DNA of 64,000 bases, from assembly GCA_042219835.1 (NCBI GenBank), contig JBHJMN010000034.1:1-64000 (forward strand). The letters are read 5' to 3'. The notes beneath the pieces are model-generated. The model was not told the origin of the DNA and did no database searches. It saw only the letters and a list, made by a program, of their open reading frames with translations. Origin of the DNA: Paenibacillus_G elgii_A. Lineage in GTDB: Bacteria; Bacillota; Bacilli; Paenibacillales; NBRC-103111. Positions 51,704 through 61,553 of this stretch are shown piece by piece; positions within the stretch are counted from its first letter, which is position 1, and the number at the start of each line of letters is the position of its first letter. The position numbers were made by a program, and so were the translations under genes.

Positions 51704-53413
51704 ATGATCATCCGGTCGGCAAAAATCGACCGCTACGTATTTGACGGGTACGTCCACTCCTCCCGCACCGCGCAGGAGTGGATTCGTGAAGCCAAGTCGC
51801 AAACGCCGTGGTTTTCAGTGGAGCTGTTTGCCGATTTTTTCATGTGCTTCTATTTGGCCCGCCCCGAACTTGACCGCAGTCAAGAGGCAGCGCCGTTTCA
51901 TCGCTGGCTTGTGACGGAGCTGCAGAAGCAGTTCTTTTACCGCGCGATCCATCCGCGGACGACGGGTGAGGTCAACGCCTCGTTCAAAACGGCGTTGAAG
52001 GCGCTCATGTGGCTGACACAAACGTTCGAAGACGAAGTGAAACGGCGCAAGCAGGAGGAGCAGCAGCTTCGGTCGATCGGCCTAAGCGAGAGCCGTCAAG
52101 GGCAAGGCGACGACCAATCGCAGGTGCAGGAGCGATTGAACGAGAAGCAGATTGAGCAGCTGCGGCTGGTCGGCTACACGCTGCAGCGCGGCAAGTGCAA
52201 CGTCGAAGAGAAGCAGGCGGCGCTGGATAGCCGACCGCTTGTTGAAGCTGAGATCGGCGTGCTGAAGGAACGCATCCGATCGCTGCAGGAAGAGATGCGG
52301 ACCGACTTCGTCCGGCGCGACAAGCTTCGGCAGAAGCTCCAGAAGGCCGAAGCCGAGCTCAGCGAGCGCGAGAAGCGAATCGAGCGGCTGGAGCGCCGCG
52401 ACCGGGAGACGCTGCGGGAGCTGGAAGCCCAGCTCGGCGGCTGGCTCAACCGGGCGATGCAGGAATCGCTCGGCCGCGAAGACAGCGAAAGCTTCAACCT
52501 GTTCGAGCTGCTGCAAGCGAGCCAACGGATCGCCAACCGGCGCTGGGGCAGCGATCTCGGACGGCTGCACCGGCAGCAGTTCGCCAATTACCTGCAATGG
52601 GTCGAGAAGCTGAAGCGCCACCCCGAGCTTATCGCCTTTTTGCAGGAAATTGGCCGGAATGTGCAGCATTTGAAGGCGCAGCGCCGGAAGATCCGGTCGC
52701 CGCGCATCCCGGAAAGCTATGACGACCTTCGGCAGTCCGGCGATATTACGCATGTGCTGCCGAGCGAAGCGAGTCTGCTGGCCGACGAAGACTACGAAAC
52801 GTATTTTATGGTCAAATGGCTGGAGCGCAAGCTGCTCACCTACAACGTCGCGGGCTGGACACAAGAGCCTCTGAAAGGACCGGTCGTCTGCATGCTCGAC
52901 ACGTCCCATTCGATGCGCGGCAGCAAGCTGCGGCTCGCCCAGCTGTTTGTCGCCACGTTCGCCGCCTTCAGCCTGCTGGAGAAGCGCGACTTTCGGCTGC
53001 TGCTGTTCGGCGCCCGCGGCGAGCTGGTCGAGCATCCGCTCTACTGGCGCAAGCCCGACTGGCCGGCGTTCTACGCCTTGTCGCAGCTCGCCTTCGGCGG
53101 CGGCACGCACTTCGATGCCCCGCTGCGGCGTGGTATCGAGCTCGTGTCTGCCGAGCCGCGCTACCATGACGCCGATTTCGTCATGGTGACCGACGGCGTC
53201 GGCGCGGTGTCCCCACCCGTACGCGAAGCGCTGGCCGAGCTGGGCCGCTCGAAGCAGGTGCGCCTGCACTCGCTGATCGTCGGCACGGCGCGCCAGCATC
53301 TCGCCCAGCGCTACGAGATTTTAGGCGTGTCGCATCAAGTGCGCTTCGCCGCCACATGGGAAACGCAGCAAAGCGAAGAGCTGCTGCTGGACGTATTCAG
53401 CGCAAAGGGGTAG
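51704..53413 (+). CDS. viaA: VWA-domain partner of RavA, ViaA
   Basis: 569 aa. A helical N-terminal half has a long coiled coil (about 120-260, with LQEEMRTDFVRRDKLRQKLQ and KREKRIERLERRDRE-like repeats). The C-terminal VWA domain has the MIDAS motif VCMLDTSHSMRGSKL (DxSxS) and later the MIDAS Asp in MVTDGVG, so it should bind Mg. GAGGTGATTCGGC precedes the ATG. Pairs with ravA. GC-rich compared with the flanks. The stop codon lies inside the terminator stem. Confidence 0.85.
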   Translation: MIIRSAKIDRYVFDGYVHSSRTAQEWIREAKSQTPWFSVELFADFFMCFYLARPELDRSQEAAPFHRWLVTELQKQFFYRAIHPRTTGEVNASFKTALKALMWLTQTFEDEVKRRKQEEQQLRSIGLSESRQGQGDDQSQVQERLNEKQIEQLRLVGYTLQRGKCNVEEKQAALDSRPLVEAEIGVLKERIRSLQEEMRTDFVRRDKLRQKLQKAEAELSEREKRIERLERRDRETLRELEAQLGGWLNRAMQESLGREDSESFNLFELLQASQRIANRRWGSDLGRLHRQQFANYLQWVEKLKRHPELIAFLQEIGRNVQHLKAQRRKIRSPRIPESYDDLRQSGDITHVLPSEASLLADEDYETYFMVKWLERKLLTYNVAGWTQEPLKGPVVCMLDTSHSMRGSKLRLAQLFVATFAAFSLLEKRDFRLLLFGARGELVEHPLYWRKPDWPAFYALSQLAFGGGTHFDAPLRRGIELVSAEPRYHDADFVMVTDGVGAVSPPVREALAELGRSKQVRLHSLIVGTARQHLAQRYEILGVSHQVRFAATWETQQSEELLLDVFSAKG

Positions 53414-53438
53414 GGGGAAATTTCCCCCTACCCCTATT
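53407..53438. terminator. Bidirectional terminator between viaA and the anti-sigma gene
   Basis: GGGGTAGGGGGAAA / TTTCCCCCTACCCC perfect palindrome. It overlaps the viaA stop and ends just before the convergent gene stop. Confidence 0.7.
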
Positions 53439-53440
53439 GC

Positions 53441-54217
53441 TTAACGAGCCGCTTCGGTAGCCTGCTTGGCCTTGCTTTGATCGATGGCGATATCCCCCTT
53501 CCAGCTCCCTTTGGCTTTGCCGATGCGGTCGATATCCACATTAAGCTTAATCGTTTGCGGTAATGAAGCGCCGCTCGTCACGAAGGCAATCACCCCTTCC
53601 GGCTGATCCTTGTCCGCAATGCCCGTCTCGATTTCTTTGCCCGCAGCATCGGTCAGGCGAAACGGAAGATGGTCTTTCCGTCCCGTACCGATAAAGCTCA
53701 GCTGGCTGAAACCTTCCACACCCGGTTCCTGGTAGGTCGGATTGTCCACCTGCTTGCCGTCTTTCTTCCCGTCGGAAATGATCTTCAGCCCGGTCGTATC
53801 AAATTCCCAAGGGACGAGCGTGCCATCCTGCTTCTCGATCCGGTAGTGAACCAGAACCTTGGTATCCTCGACATATACTTCTTTAAAATGAATCGTGATG
53901 CCTTGATCCGTGATTTTGTGGTCGATCGGTACCGACAACCCTTCGGACAGCGCGTGTTTTACCCCGCTGTCGACCACTCCGTTGATGTTCGCCTGGTCCT
54001 TGACAAAATAAGAGCTGCTGAGCGAATAAGCTCCTGTCGGGATCAATACGGCCGCCGCAATGCTGAGAGCGATGATCGTTTTTTTCATTTTCTTGTTCTC
54101 CTTTTTCTCATGAAATTGTACGAAAGATTGTCTTACCCGACGATCGACGTCTTCCGGAACTTGCGTCTTGTCAAACTGCTCCGTCAGCGATTGTTTAATT
54201 TCGTCCGAGATTGACAT
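53441..54217 (-). CDS. Anti-sigma factor-like membrane protein (DUF4179 type)
   Basis: 258 aa. A cytosolic N-terminal part (DEIKQSLTEQFDKTQVPEDV) precedes one membrane helix (TIIALSIAAAVLIPTGAYSL) and an extracytoplasmic DUF4179-like domain. The domain layout and the 23-base overlap with the upstream sigma gene mark it as the cognate regulator. The ATG at 54217 is 12 bases after GAGGAGG; the earlier ATG (54238) overlaps that site. Confidence 0.75.
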   Translation of the reverse strand: MSISDEIKQSLTEQFDKTQVPEDVDRRVRQSFVQFHEKKENKKMKKTIIALSIAAAVLIPTGAYSLSSSYFVKDQANINGVVDSGVKHALSEGLSVPIDHKITDQGITIHFKEVYVEDTKVLVHYRIEKQDGTLVPWEFDTTGLKIISDGKKDGKQVDNPTYQEPGVEGFSQLSFIGTGRKDHLPFRLTDAAGKEIETGIADKDQPEGVIAFVTSGASLPQTIKLNVDIDRIGKAKGSWKGDIAIDQSKAKQATEAAR

Positions 54218-54785
54218 GTTCGGAACCAGCCTCCTCATTTGCTTGAGTATCCAACCGTTGGCGCAGCTGCTTCAAGGCCAGATGATTTCTGGATTTGACC
54301 GTGCCGAGCGGAATTTTCAGCAGCTCCGCTACCTGCTCGTGCGAAAAATCATAGTAAAAGCGGTATATAATCACGATGCGCAGCTTGAACGGCAGTTGAT
54401 TGATCAGGCGCTGCATTTCTCTTTGCGCTTCGTTCTCCAGCAATGGTTCCTCCGGCCGTTCCACATGCGGCTCCACGCTCAAACGGTTTTTTTTCTCAAG
54501 CAAACGAAATCTTCTCCAAAGCTGCCGCCGCCAGCTGCGGATTTGCCGAAGGACGATCCCGTTTAACCAGAACAGAAAAGGACGCGTACGGTCGTAGCCT
54601 GGCAAGGCCCGCCATAGCTGATAATAAATCTCGCTCACAATGTCGTTGACATCGGCGGGATGAGCCACGAATGCAGCCACCGTCGCATACACTTTGTTCT
54701 TGGTCATGCCGTAAATCACTTCAAAAGCGTCCGGATCGCCGTCGATCAGCCGGTCAAGCCAGACGTTCAGTTGTTCGTTATCCAT
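54195..54785 (-). CDS. ECF-type RNA polymerase sigma factor
   Basis: 196 aa. Region 2 (DAFEVIYGMTKNKVYATVAA, then DVNDIVSEIYYQLWRALPGY) and region 4 (LPFKLRIVIIYRFYYDFSHE, then VAELLKIPLGTVKSRNHLA, the helix-turn-helix) are both present. It directs RNA polymerase to a stress regulon held off by the anti-sigma protein encoded next. ATG 54785 follows GGGAGG by 6 bases; 36 upstream codons of the open frame lack support. Confidence 0.87.
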   Translation of the reverse strand: MDNEQLNVWLDRLIDGDPDAFEVIYGMTKNKVYATVAAFVAHPADVNDIVSEIYYQLWRALPGYDRTRPFLFWLNGIVLRQIRSWRRQLWRRFRLLEKKNRLSVEPHVERPEEPLLENEAQREMQRLINQLPFKLRIVIIYRFYYDFSHEQVAELLKIPLGTVKSRNHLALKQLRQRLDTQANEEAGSEHVNLGRN

Positions 54786-55057
54786 TGGAGGCCTCCCGAA
54801 ATTGTATACACGATGTATTGGCTCCGTCGCCTCATAAGGTTCACTGGAAATGATAAAAAATTTTTTCGCTTTAAAAAGTTTATTATACCGCAAATAGCTG
54901 GTATTGGAGGTCTGGGGTTACATTTGGAAAGCTGGGGTCATCAGAAGGGCTTTTCTGTCCAAGAACGCACATTCGCCTGCAAATCCACACACAGCTCCAA
55001 GAGCTGCGAACGGATCGCAGGCGAAGGGCACTCCCAATATTTAACAAATTTACTAAA

Positions 55058-56506
55058 TTAGTAATCCAAATTAGCCAGCTCGTAAATCGCTCTGGCATAA
55101 ATGACGACCGCTTTGAGCAAATCCTCGATCTCGATATATTCGTCCGTCTGATGGGCGACGTTTTCTTTTCCCGGAAACAACGCGCCGAACGCGACGCCGT
55201 TATCCAAGAAGCTGGCATACGTGCCTCCGCCCGTCGTGAGCAGTTCGGGCTCCAGCGAGGTTTCTTCATGGTAGATGGCCTGAAGCATCGCAATCATCGG
55301 ATGATCTTTTGCCACATGATGCGGCTTTTTCAGAATCGGCGGTTCCACGGCAAAACGGTACTTCCCGACCTTGTCGCGAATGGTCTCGACGTGCCGCAGC
55401 TCTTCCGCCACAAGCGGAAACCTGATATTAAGATACGCAAACGAAGGTTCCGACGAAGCCTCATACCGCATAATCCCCACATTCACTGTCAGAGGCCCCA
55501 TAATCTCGTCTTCACACTCGATCCCGATGCGCCGCCCCGCAGGATCGTCGTAAAAATATTCGTCCAGACAGGCGATAAAATGCTGCGCATCGGGCTGAAA
55601 ATCGTACTCCCTCAGAAAATGAACGAGCTTGAGCCCGGCGTTTACGCCCAATTGTGGCTCCATGCCGTGCGCCGCCTTCCCTTGCAAAGTCAAGACGAGC
55701 GTCCCATCTTGAACGGCTGCCGTCCCTTTCAGACGATTTCCACTGCAATAATCGTTAAACTGATCGGCCATGGCCGTGAGAAGCGAAAGCTCTCCGGTCA
55801 TCGCAGCTTCCGCCGATTCGGGAACCATATTCGCCGCACTCCCGGAATGGAAGGAAACCAATTCCATCCCTTGTCTTGTCCCCTCTTGCCCGCCGGTATC
55901 GCAGCTCTTTTGCAGGACGATTCTCGTATTGATCTGCCCCTTTTCCGCGTGAATGATCGGAAAATCCGCATCCGGCGCAAACCCGGCTACCGGCATCTTC
56001 TCGACGCGACGGTAATATTCCATGCAGCTCATCGTATGCTCCTCGTCCGTGCCGAAGATGATCCGTACCCGATGCTTCAGCGGAAGGCCCAGCTCCTTGA
56101 CGATTTTCATCGCATAAAATGCCGCCATCGTCGGCCCTTTGTCGTCGATCGCTCCGCGCGCGTACAATTTTCCGTCGCGGACCTCCGGTTCAAAGGGCGG
56201 AGAGGTCCATGGTCCAGGCGCCGGGACCACATCCAGATGACACAGCACGCCGATATAATCGGCGCTCTCGGCCGGACCGTACTCCGCATAGCCTGCATAG
56301 CCGTCCAAATTGCATGTTCGCCACTGTTCGCGCTCGGCAAGCCCCAGCATCAACTCCAACGCCCGGGCGATCTCCCGCCCCATCGGCTTACCCGCTTCAC
56401 TTGTGCTCAAATCTTTGACGCTCGGGATTTTGAGCAGCTCCGCAAGGTCGCTCAGCAGCGCTTCTTTCCTTGCCCACACTTCCTCGGTCCAGTTGATGGC
56501 TTTCAT
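55058..56506 (-). CDS. pepV: PepV-type dipeptidase, M20 family
   Basis: 482 aa. Di-zinc M20 site: VLCHLDVVPAPGPW (His and Asp), ARGAIDDKGPTMA (bridging Asp), FGTDEEHTMSC (general base Glu pair), DADFPIIHAEKG and a C-terminal GGGTYASFLDNGVAFG with the last ligand region. Length and lid domain match PepV, which cleaves dipeptides in the cytosol. It lies 47 bases after oppD, so peptide uptake and hydrolysis genes are joined in one operon. Confidence 0.88.
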   Translation of the reverse strand: MKAINWTEEVWARKEALLSDLAELLKIPSVKDLSTSEAGKPMGREIARALELMLGLAEREQWRTCNLDGYAGYAEYGPAESADYIGVLCHLDVVPAPGPWTSPPFEPEVRDGKLYARGAIDDKGPTMAAFYAMKIVKELGLPLKHRVRIIFGTDEEHTMSCMEYYRRVEKMPVAGFAPDADFPIIHAEKGQINTRIVLQKSCDTGGQEGTRQGMELVSFHSGSAANMVPESAEAAMTGELSLLTAMADQFNDYCSGNRLKGTAAVQDGTLVLTLQGKAAHGMEPQLGVNAGLKLVHFLREYDFQPDAQHFIACLDEYFYDDPAGRRIGIECEDEIMGPLTVNVGIMRYEASSEPSFAYLNIRFPLVAEELRHVETIRDKVGKYRFAVEPPILKKPHHVAKDHPMIAMLQAIYHEETSLEPELLTTGGGTYASFLDNGVAFGALFPGKENVAHQTDEYIEIEDLLKAVVIYARAIYELANLDY

Positions 56507-56553
56507 CTTTTACCTATTCCCCTTTCATGGACTTACGCCTTGCAAACCATTCA

Positions 56554-57570
56554 TCACGCAGCACTTCCCGCCACACCTTGCGGCGGCTGAATACGCGGGG
56601 CTCGCTCGTCCAACAGCCAGCAAGCGGCCTGATGGGTTCCCGTAATTGCCGTCGTTCTCGGCGGCAGGGCCCGGCACACTTCCATAACATAAGGACACCG
56701 GGCAGCAAAAGCGCACCCGGCCGGCATATGGATCAGATCGGGTGGCGTTCCAGGGATGCTTAGCAGCGCTTCGGTATGCTCGTGGATTTTCGGCATGGAG
56801 GAGAGCAGACCCCAAGTATACGGATGCTTCGGGTCAACAAAGATTTCGTCCGCCGTTCCGGTCTCGACAATTTGCCCGGCATACATGACGGCCACCCGGT
56901 GGGCGATGTTGGCGACGACTCCCAAATCATGCGTAATCAGAATGATGGACGTCCCCTTTTCCCGCTGCAGCTCCTTCAATAAGTCCAAAATTTGCGCTTG
57001 AATCGTAACATCCAGCGCCGTGGTAGGCTCATCCGCGATCAGCACCTTCGGATTGCAGGCAAGCGCGATGGCAATCACCACACGCTGCCGCATGCCCCCG
57101 GAAAATTGGTGCGGGTATTGCTTCATCCGCACTTGCGGGTTGGGGACGCCAACCTGCCTTAGCAGCTCCAGCGCGATCTCCGCCGCTTCTGATTTGCCGA
57201 GCTTCCGGTGCTGCATTAAGCCTTCCATGAGTTGACTTCCTACCGTCATCGTCGGATTGAGAGACGTCATCGGGTCTTGGAAGATCATCGAAATTTCGGC
57301 TCCGCGAATGTCCCTCATCTGCTTATCCGAGCGCTTCATCAAGTCTTCGCCTTCTAACAAAAGCTTCCCGTTCTTAATCTTCCCGAACGGATGCGGCAGC
57401 AACCGCATGATACCTTTGGACGTGACCGACTTCCCCGAGCCCGATTCCCCGACGATGGCCAAAGTCTCCCCTTTTGCCAAGTCGAAGCTGACCCCGCGGA
57501 CGGCTTGAATTTCCCCCTTGTAGGTTTGGAACGAAATTTCCAGGTCCTTGACTTCCAGAATTTTCTCCAT
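56554..57570 (-). CDS. oppD: Oligopeptide ABC transporter ATP-binding protein OppD
   Basis: 338 aa. Walker A GESGSGKSVTSK, Q-loop MIFQDPMTSLNPTMTVG, signature HQFSGGMRQRVVIA, Walker B VLIADEPTTALDV and the C-terminal OppD/DppD tail with cysteines (AGCAFAARCPYVMEVC), which binds a [4Fe-4S] cluster in related proteins. ATG 57570 follows AAGGAG by 10 bases. No second ATPase (OppF) gene adjoins, so either OppD works as a homodimer or OppF is supplied from elsewhere. Confidence 0.88.
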   Translation of the reverse strand: MEKILEVKDLEISFQTYKGEIQAVRGVSFDLAKGETLAIVGESGSGKSVTSKGIMRLLPHPFGKIKNGKLLLEGEDLMKRSDKQMRDIRGAEISMIFQDPMTSLNPTMTVGSQLMEGLMQHRKLGKSEAAEIALELLRQVGVPNPQVRMKQYPHQFSGGMRQRVVIAIALACNPKVLIADEPTTALDVTIQAQILDLLKELQREKGTSIILITHDLGVVANIAHRVAVMYAGQIVETGTADEIFVDPKHPYTWGLLSSMPKIHEHTEALLSIPGTPPDLIHMPAGCAFAARCPYVMEVCRALPPRTTAITGTHQAACWLLDERAPRIQPPQGVAGSAA

Positions 57571-57624
57571 CCTCGTATCGCTCCTTGTTCTCTCGTTCAC
57601 AGGTCCATGACATGACGCTTCAGG

Positions 57625-58554
57625 CTATTTGCGCATTCTGGGGTCCAGCGCATCCCGCAATCCGTCGGCCAATATATTGAAGCCCACCATAATCGCAATA
57701 ATGATCAAATCCGGAAACAAAAGCAAATAGTAGTTTGTGTTCAGCGATTGATACCCCGTATTGATGAGTACGCCGAGCGAAGCCATAGGCTCCTGCAGCC
57801 CCAGACCGATAAAGCTGAGGAACGCCTCCGTAAAAATTGCCGAAGGAATCGTAAACATCGTATTGATGACAATGACTCCGATCGTATTCGGAACCAGATG
57901 CGTCAAGATCAGGCGCGAGTTGCTTGCCCCCAACGTACGGGCGGCGAGCACGAATTCCTGCTCTTTCAGCTTCAAAATTTGCGCCCGCACCAAGCGGGCC
58001 ATGTTGACCCAGCCGGTAATGACCATCGCCACAATGATTGTGAAAATGCCCGGCTTCATCGCCATCATCAGCAGAATGACGACAATCAGGCTCGGCACGC
58101 TGACCAAAATCTCGATGATCCGCTGCATGATCGTATCCGTTCTGCCGCCGAGCAGCGCTGAAACGGCCCCATACGCGACGCCGATGCACAGATCCAGCGT
58201 CGCTGCCAGCAGAGCGATAAGCAGCGAGATGCGCGTGCCCTGCCAAATTCTGACCCACTGGTCACGTCCGAATTTATCCGTACCGAGCCAATGATCGGCG
58301 CTCGGCCCTTGGTAAGCGGCGCTGTAATTCGTATCGAAGTACGTATAATGGCTCATCCAAGGGCCAATCACCGCCAAGAGACCGAGCAGAAGAAGAAGGT
58401 ACAGACTGACGAGCGCCCCACGGTTTTGGCGCAGCCGCCGCCAGCTTTCCTGAAACGCATTTAAGGGAGGACCGGATACACTCTCGCTTTCGTGGGCATC
58501 GACGGTGGTCGGGACGAACAAACGGTCCAGCTCCCGCGATTCGTAATTCAGCAT
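57625..58554 (-). CDS. oppC: Oligopeptide ABC transporter permease OppC
   Basis: 309 aa. An N-terminal cytosolic extension, one helix (LLLLLGLLAVIGPW region), a periplasmic-facing loop GPSADHWLGTDKFGRDQW and five further helices with the EAA loop (EFVLAARTLGASNSRLILTH). ATG 58554 is chosen with GGGGAG 8 bases upstream; a GTG at 58560 that overlaps the oppB TGA is also possible. Confidence 0.88.
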   Translation of the reverse strand: MLNYESRELDRLFVPTTVDAHESESVSGPPLNAFQESWRRLRQNRGALVSLYLLLLLGLLAVIGPWMSHYTYFDTNYSAAYQGPSADHWLGTDKFGRDQWVRIWQGTRISLLIALLAATLDLCIGVAYGAVSALLGGRTDTIMQRIIEILVSVPSLIVVILLMMAMKPGIFTIIVAMVITGWVNMARLVRAQILKLKEQEFVLAARTLGASNSRLILTHLVPNTIGVIVINTMFTIPSAIFTEAFLSFIGLGLQEPMASLGVLINTGYQSLNTNYYLLLFPDLIIIAIMVGFNILADGLRDALDPRMRK

Positions 58555-58556
58555 AA

Positions 58557-59492
58557 TCACTTCTCCCCTCCCGCCAGACGGATTCTCGGGTCAATGACCC
58601 GGTACAGCAGATCGACGACCAGCATAATCAGCACAAAAAACGCGCTGTAAAAAATCGTCACGCCCATAATCGTGGTGTAATCGTTCATTTTGATGGCATC
58701 GACAAACAGACTGCCGATCCCCGGCACACTAAATATGCTTTCAATGACCAGCGAACCGGTCAGAATGTTCACGGTAATGGGACCCAAAATCGTAATGACG
58801 GGAATCAGCGCATTGCGGATCGCATGCTTCCATACGATGGCGAACGGGCTGAGCCCTTTGGCTTTTGCCAGCACGATATAGTCCTGCTGCAGCACTTCCA
58901 GCATTTCGTTGCGGACAAACCGGGCGATCAGCGCGATGACAATCAGCGATAACGCAATGGAGGGCATGACGGAGCTGGAGTAGCTTTTCCAAAAAGCGAC
59001 CGGCAGCAGTCCCCACTTCATCCCGACATAATATTGCAGCAATGCGGCGAAGACGAAGTTGGGAATCGATACGCCGATCACCGCAATGAACATCGCGAAC
59101 GCATCCCACACTGTATTATGGCGGAGCGCTGCGATCACTCCGAGGATCAGACCGAGCGCAACGCCGAGTACAATCGCCTGGACGCCGATAAGCGCGGATG
59201 GAACTAGGCGATTCAAGATAATGTCCAGCACCGGCCGGCCTTTATAAAAAAAGGAAGTGCCCAAGTCGGCCCGCGCCAAATTGCCCATATAATGCACATA
59301 TTGCTTCCATATCGGCTGATCCAGGCTGTATTTGGCATAGATCTCCGCTTTCGCCGCAGCCGGCAGCAAAGCTAATTTTTCTTCGTCAAACGGCGATCCC
59401 GGCAGCTGCTTCATGAGAAAAAACGTCAGCGTCGCAATGATCCACAGCGTGATCAAGATGTAGACAGCCCGAATGGCGATATATTTTTTCAT
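58557..59492 (-). CDS. oppB: Oligopeptide ABC transporter permease OppB
   Basis: 311 aa. MKKYIAIRAVYILITLWIIA is the usual first helix of OppB/DppB, followed by PGSPFDEEKL and YVHYMGNLARADLGTSF. The EAA-type loop is DYIVLAKAKGLSPFAIVWKH. ATG 59492 follows AGAGGTGCAGGA; the 31 extra upstream codons are not supported. Lies between oppA (102 bases) and oppC (overlap or two-base gap). Confidence 0.88.
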   Translation of the reverse strand: MKKYIAIRAVYILITLWIIATLTFFLMKQLPGSPFDEEKLALLPAAAKAEIYAKYSLDQPIWKQYVHYMGNLARADLGTSFFYKGRPVLDIILNRLVPSALIGVQAIVLGVALGLILGVIAALRHNTVWDAFAMFIAVIGVSIPNFVFAALLQYYVGMKWGLLPVAFWKSYSSSVMPSIALSLIVIALIARFVRNEMLEVLQQDYIVLAKAKGLSPFAIVWKHAIRNALIPVITILGPITVNILTGSLVIESIFSVPGIGSLFVDAIKMNDYTTIMGVTIFYSAFFVLIMLVVDLLYRVIDPRIRLAGGEK

Positions 59493-59594
59493 TCCTGCAC
59501 CTCTTTGTACCGTTCTTCGCACCTTTACGCCACGTCGGCCTACAGGAAAGGAGAGAAAGAACCCGCTTCCTCTCCCGATCCTCATGATTCTACG

Positions 59595-61247
59595 TTATTT
59601 TTTGGCCGCGTATTTGAAATCCCACGACGCGCCGTAGGGATGATAAACAAGTCCCTCGATATTTTTTTTCTGGAGGAAGGCGTAGCCCTTATAAAATAAC
59701 GGCGCCACGACGGCGTCCTCGCCGACCAGCATTTTTTCCGCCTGCAGCAGCATTTCCGCGCGCTTCGCTTCGTCGGCTTCCTTCTTCGCTTCCGCAATCA
59801 GACGGTCGTACTTCGGATTGTTGTAATTCCCACGGTAAGGCGTGTGGTTGATCCAGAGATCCAGATACGTCATGGCGTCGTCGTAATCGGCTCCCCAAGC
59901 GGTGACGGCCATCTGATAGCTGCTGTCGTCCATCAGCTTGTTACGTGCCTTCTTCGGCATCGACTCGATCTCGATCTCCGCTCCGAGATTTTTCTTGAAC
60001 TCACTTTGCAGGAACGTGCCGACATCTTTATTCACCGTGTCATCCAAGACGAGCAGCTTGATTTTCGGCGCGTGACCGAGCTCCTTCATCCCTTGAGCCC
60101 ACAGCTCCTTGGCTTTGGCGACGTCCGGAGCAGTCACCTTTCCCTGCATGTCGCGGAACGACTTGCCGCCCGCGCCGTTCATGAGATCGGGAATCAATCC
60201 CACGGCTCCCTTTGACCCGTTATTCAAAAGCTGCTCCAGCACCTTGCTGTCATAAGCCAATTGAAGCGCTTTCCGGATGTTCGGATTGGATACGTCGCCC
60301 GCCTTCAAATTAAATTGCAGGTAGGTCGTCGCAAATTCGATGTCGGAGCCGAATTCGGGACTCGTTTTGTTAGCGCTCACATCGGCGGACGACAGATTCA
60401 CCCGATCCAGCTCCCCGACCTTAAACAAATTTAAGGCGGTGTTCATTTCTTTCACCACTTTAATATTGACTTTATCCAGCTTCACCGAGCCATTGTCCCA
60501 GTAGTTCAGGTTTTTCTCCAATACCGCGCCGCCGGCCGGGTCGAACTGGGTAAGCACGAAAGGCCCGTTGTACAGCATATTTTCCGGTTTCAGCGCGAAG
60601 TCTTTTCCTTTTTCCTTCACGAATTTTTCATTCAACGGATAATACGGAATAAAGGATACAAGACGGAGGAAAAAGGGCGTCGGATTTTTCAGCTTGACCG
60701 CGAGCGTCTTGTCATCCTTTGCCACAATGCCGGAAACATCGGCCGCTTTTCCTTCGGCGTACTCCGCCCCGCCTTCAATATAATCTGTCAAAATAAAGGC
60801 GTACCCGCTAAGCGACGTTTCCGGCTTCATCGAGCCGAGCCACGAAAATTTGAAATCCGCCGCCGTCACCGGGCTGCCGTTACTCCATTTCACGCCATCG
60901 CGCAGGGTAAAGGTATACGTTAATCCGTCTTTGGAAATGTCGACCCCTTTGGCCATCGCCGGCTGCGGTACGTTTTTCTGGTCCAGACGGTACAGCCCTT
61001 CGTTAACATTGTTCAGGATGGTGAAGGAAACATTGTCGGATGCGGAAAACTGGTTCAAATCCGTAATTTCCGTTTCCACGGATAAGGTGATTGCTTTTCC
61101 GCCGGCCGTTTGATCCCCATCCTTCGAGGCGGCTTGGCCGCTTGGTGATTCCGCGCCTCGTGGAACATCGCCGGTAAAATTACAGCCGGACAAAATCATA
61201 CTGAACATTAACAATAAGCTAACGAAACAAAAAGTCCATTTTTTCAT
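59595..61247 (-). CDS. oppA: Oligopeptide-binding lipoprotein OppA
   Basis: 550 aa SBP_bac_5 family. Lipoprotein signal LLLMFSMILSGCNF, so it is anchored outside the membrane and hands peptides to OppBC. DGLTYTFTLRDGVKWSNGSP and TAADFKFSW are the family signature, and YNNPKYDRLIAEAKKE closes the second lobe. GGAGGCGTATTGC precedes the ATG. First gene of oppABCD-pepV. Confidence 0.9.
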   Translation of the reverse strand: MKKWTFCFVSLLLMFSMILSGCNFTGDVPRGAESPSGQAASKDGDQTAGGKAITLSVETEITDLNQFSASDNVSFTILNNVNEGLYRLDQKNVPQPAMAKGVDISKDGLTYTFTLRDGVKWSNGSPVTAADFKFSWLGSMKPETSLSGYAFILTDYIEGGAEYAEGKAADVSGIVAKDDKTLAVKLKNPTPFFLRLVSFIPYYPLNEKFVKEKGKDFALKPENMLYNGPFVLTQFDPAGGAVLEKNLNYWDNGSVKLDKVNIKVVKEMNTALNLFKVGELDRVNLSSADVSANKTSPEFGSDIEFATTYLQFNLKAGDVSNPNIRKALQLAYDSKVLEQLLNNGSKGAVGLIPDLMNGAGGKSFRDMQGKVTAPDVAKAKELWAQGMKELGHAPKIKLLVLDDTVNKDVGTFLQSEFKKNLGAEIEIESMPKKARNKLMDDSSYQMAVTAWGADYDDAMTYLDLWINHTPYRGNYNNPKYDRLIAEAKKEADEAKRAEMLLQAEKMLVGEDAVVAPLFYKGYAFLQKKNIEGLVYHPYGASWDFKYAAKK

Positions 61248-61553
61248 GCAATACGCCTCCGGATTGATTCTTTGAACATTTTTCCTGTTCGCGCTTCCAA
61301 ACTAAAATTGACCTATGTCTGCTCCTTTCTCTTTATTTTCTCCACTGTCGTTAATAAAAGAATAGGAAAACCGCATTTCTAAATAAGTAAACCTCATAAA
61401 ACGATTAGTTAAGCGATTACATTTCGTTCTTTTATTACCTCCGTGTTAGTAATGAAGATATTACCATCGATTCCCGCTTGAAGTCAATCGTTTTTCTATA
61501 GTTGCGGACCACTTGCTGTGAAGCGCGGCACATTACCATGTGATCAAGCTCGT
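61248..61553. other. Promoter region of the opp operon
   Basis: AT-rich intergenic DNA upstream of oppA. I see no gene. A partly symmetric TGTTAGTAATGAAGATATTAC element near 61445 may be regulatory but does not match a known consensus such as the CodY box. Confidence 0.4.

Noticed and set aside
52082..53299. 405-codon minus-strand frame opposite viaA
   Set aside because: Antisense shadow of the VWA protein gene, which has clear motifs in its own frame.
55151..56590. 479-codon plus-strand frame opposite pepV
   Set aside because: Antisense shadow; the minus-strand frame has all metal-binding motifs of a dipeptidase.
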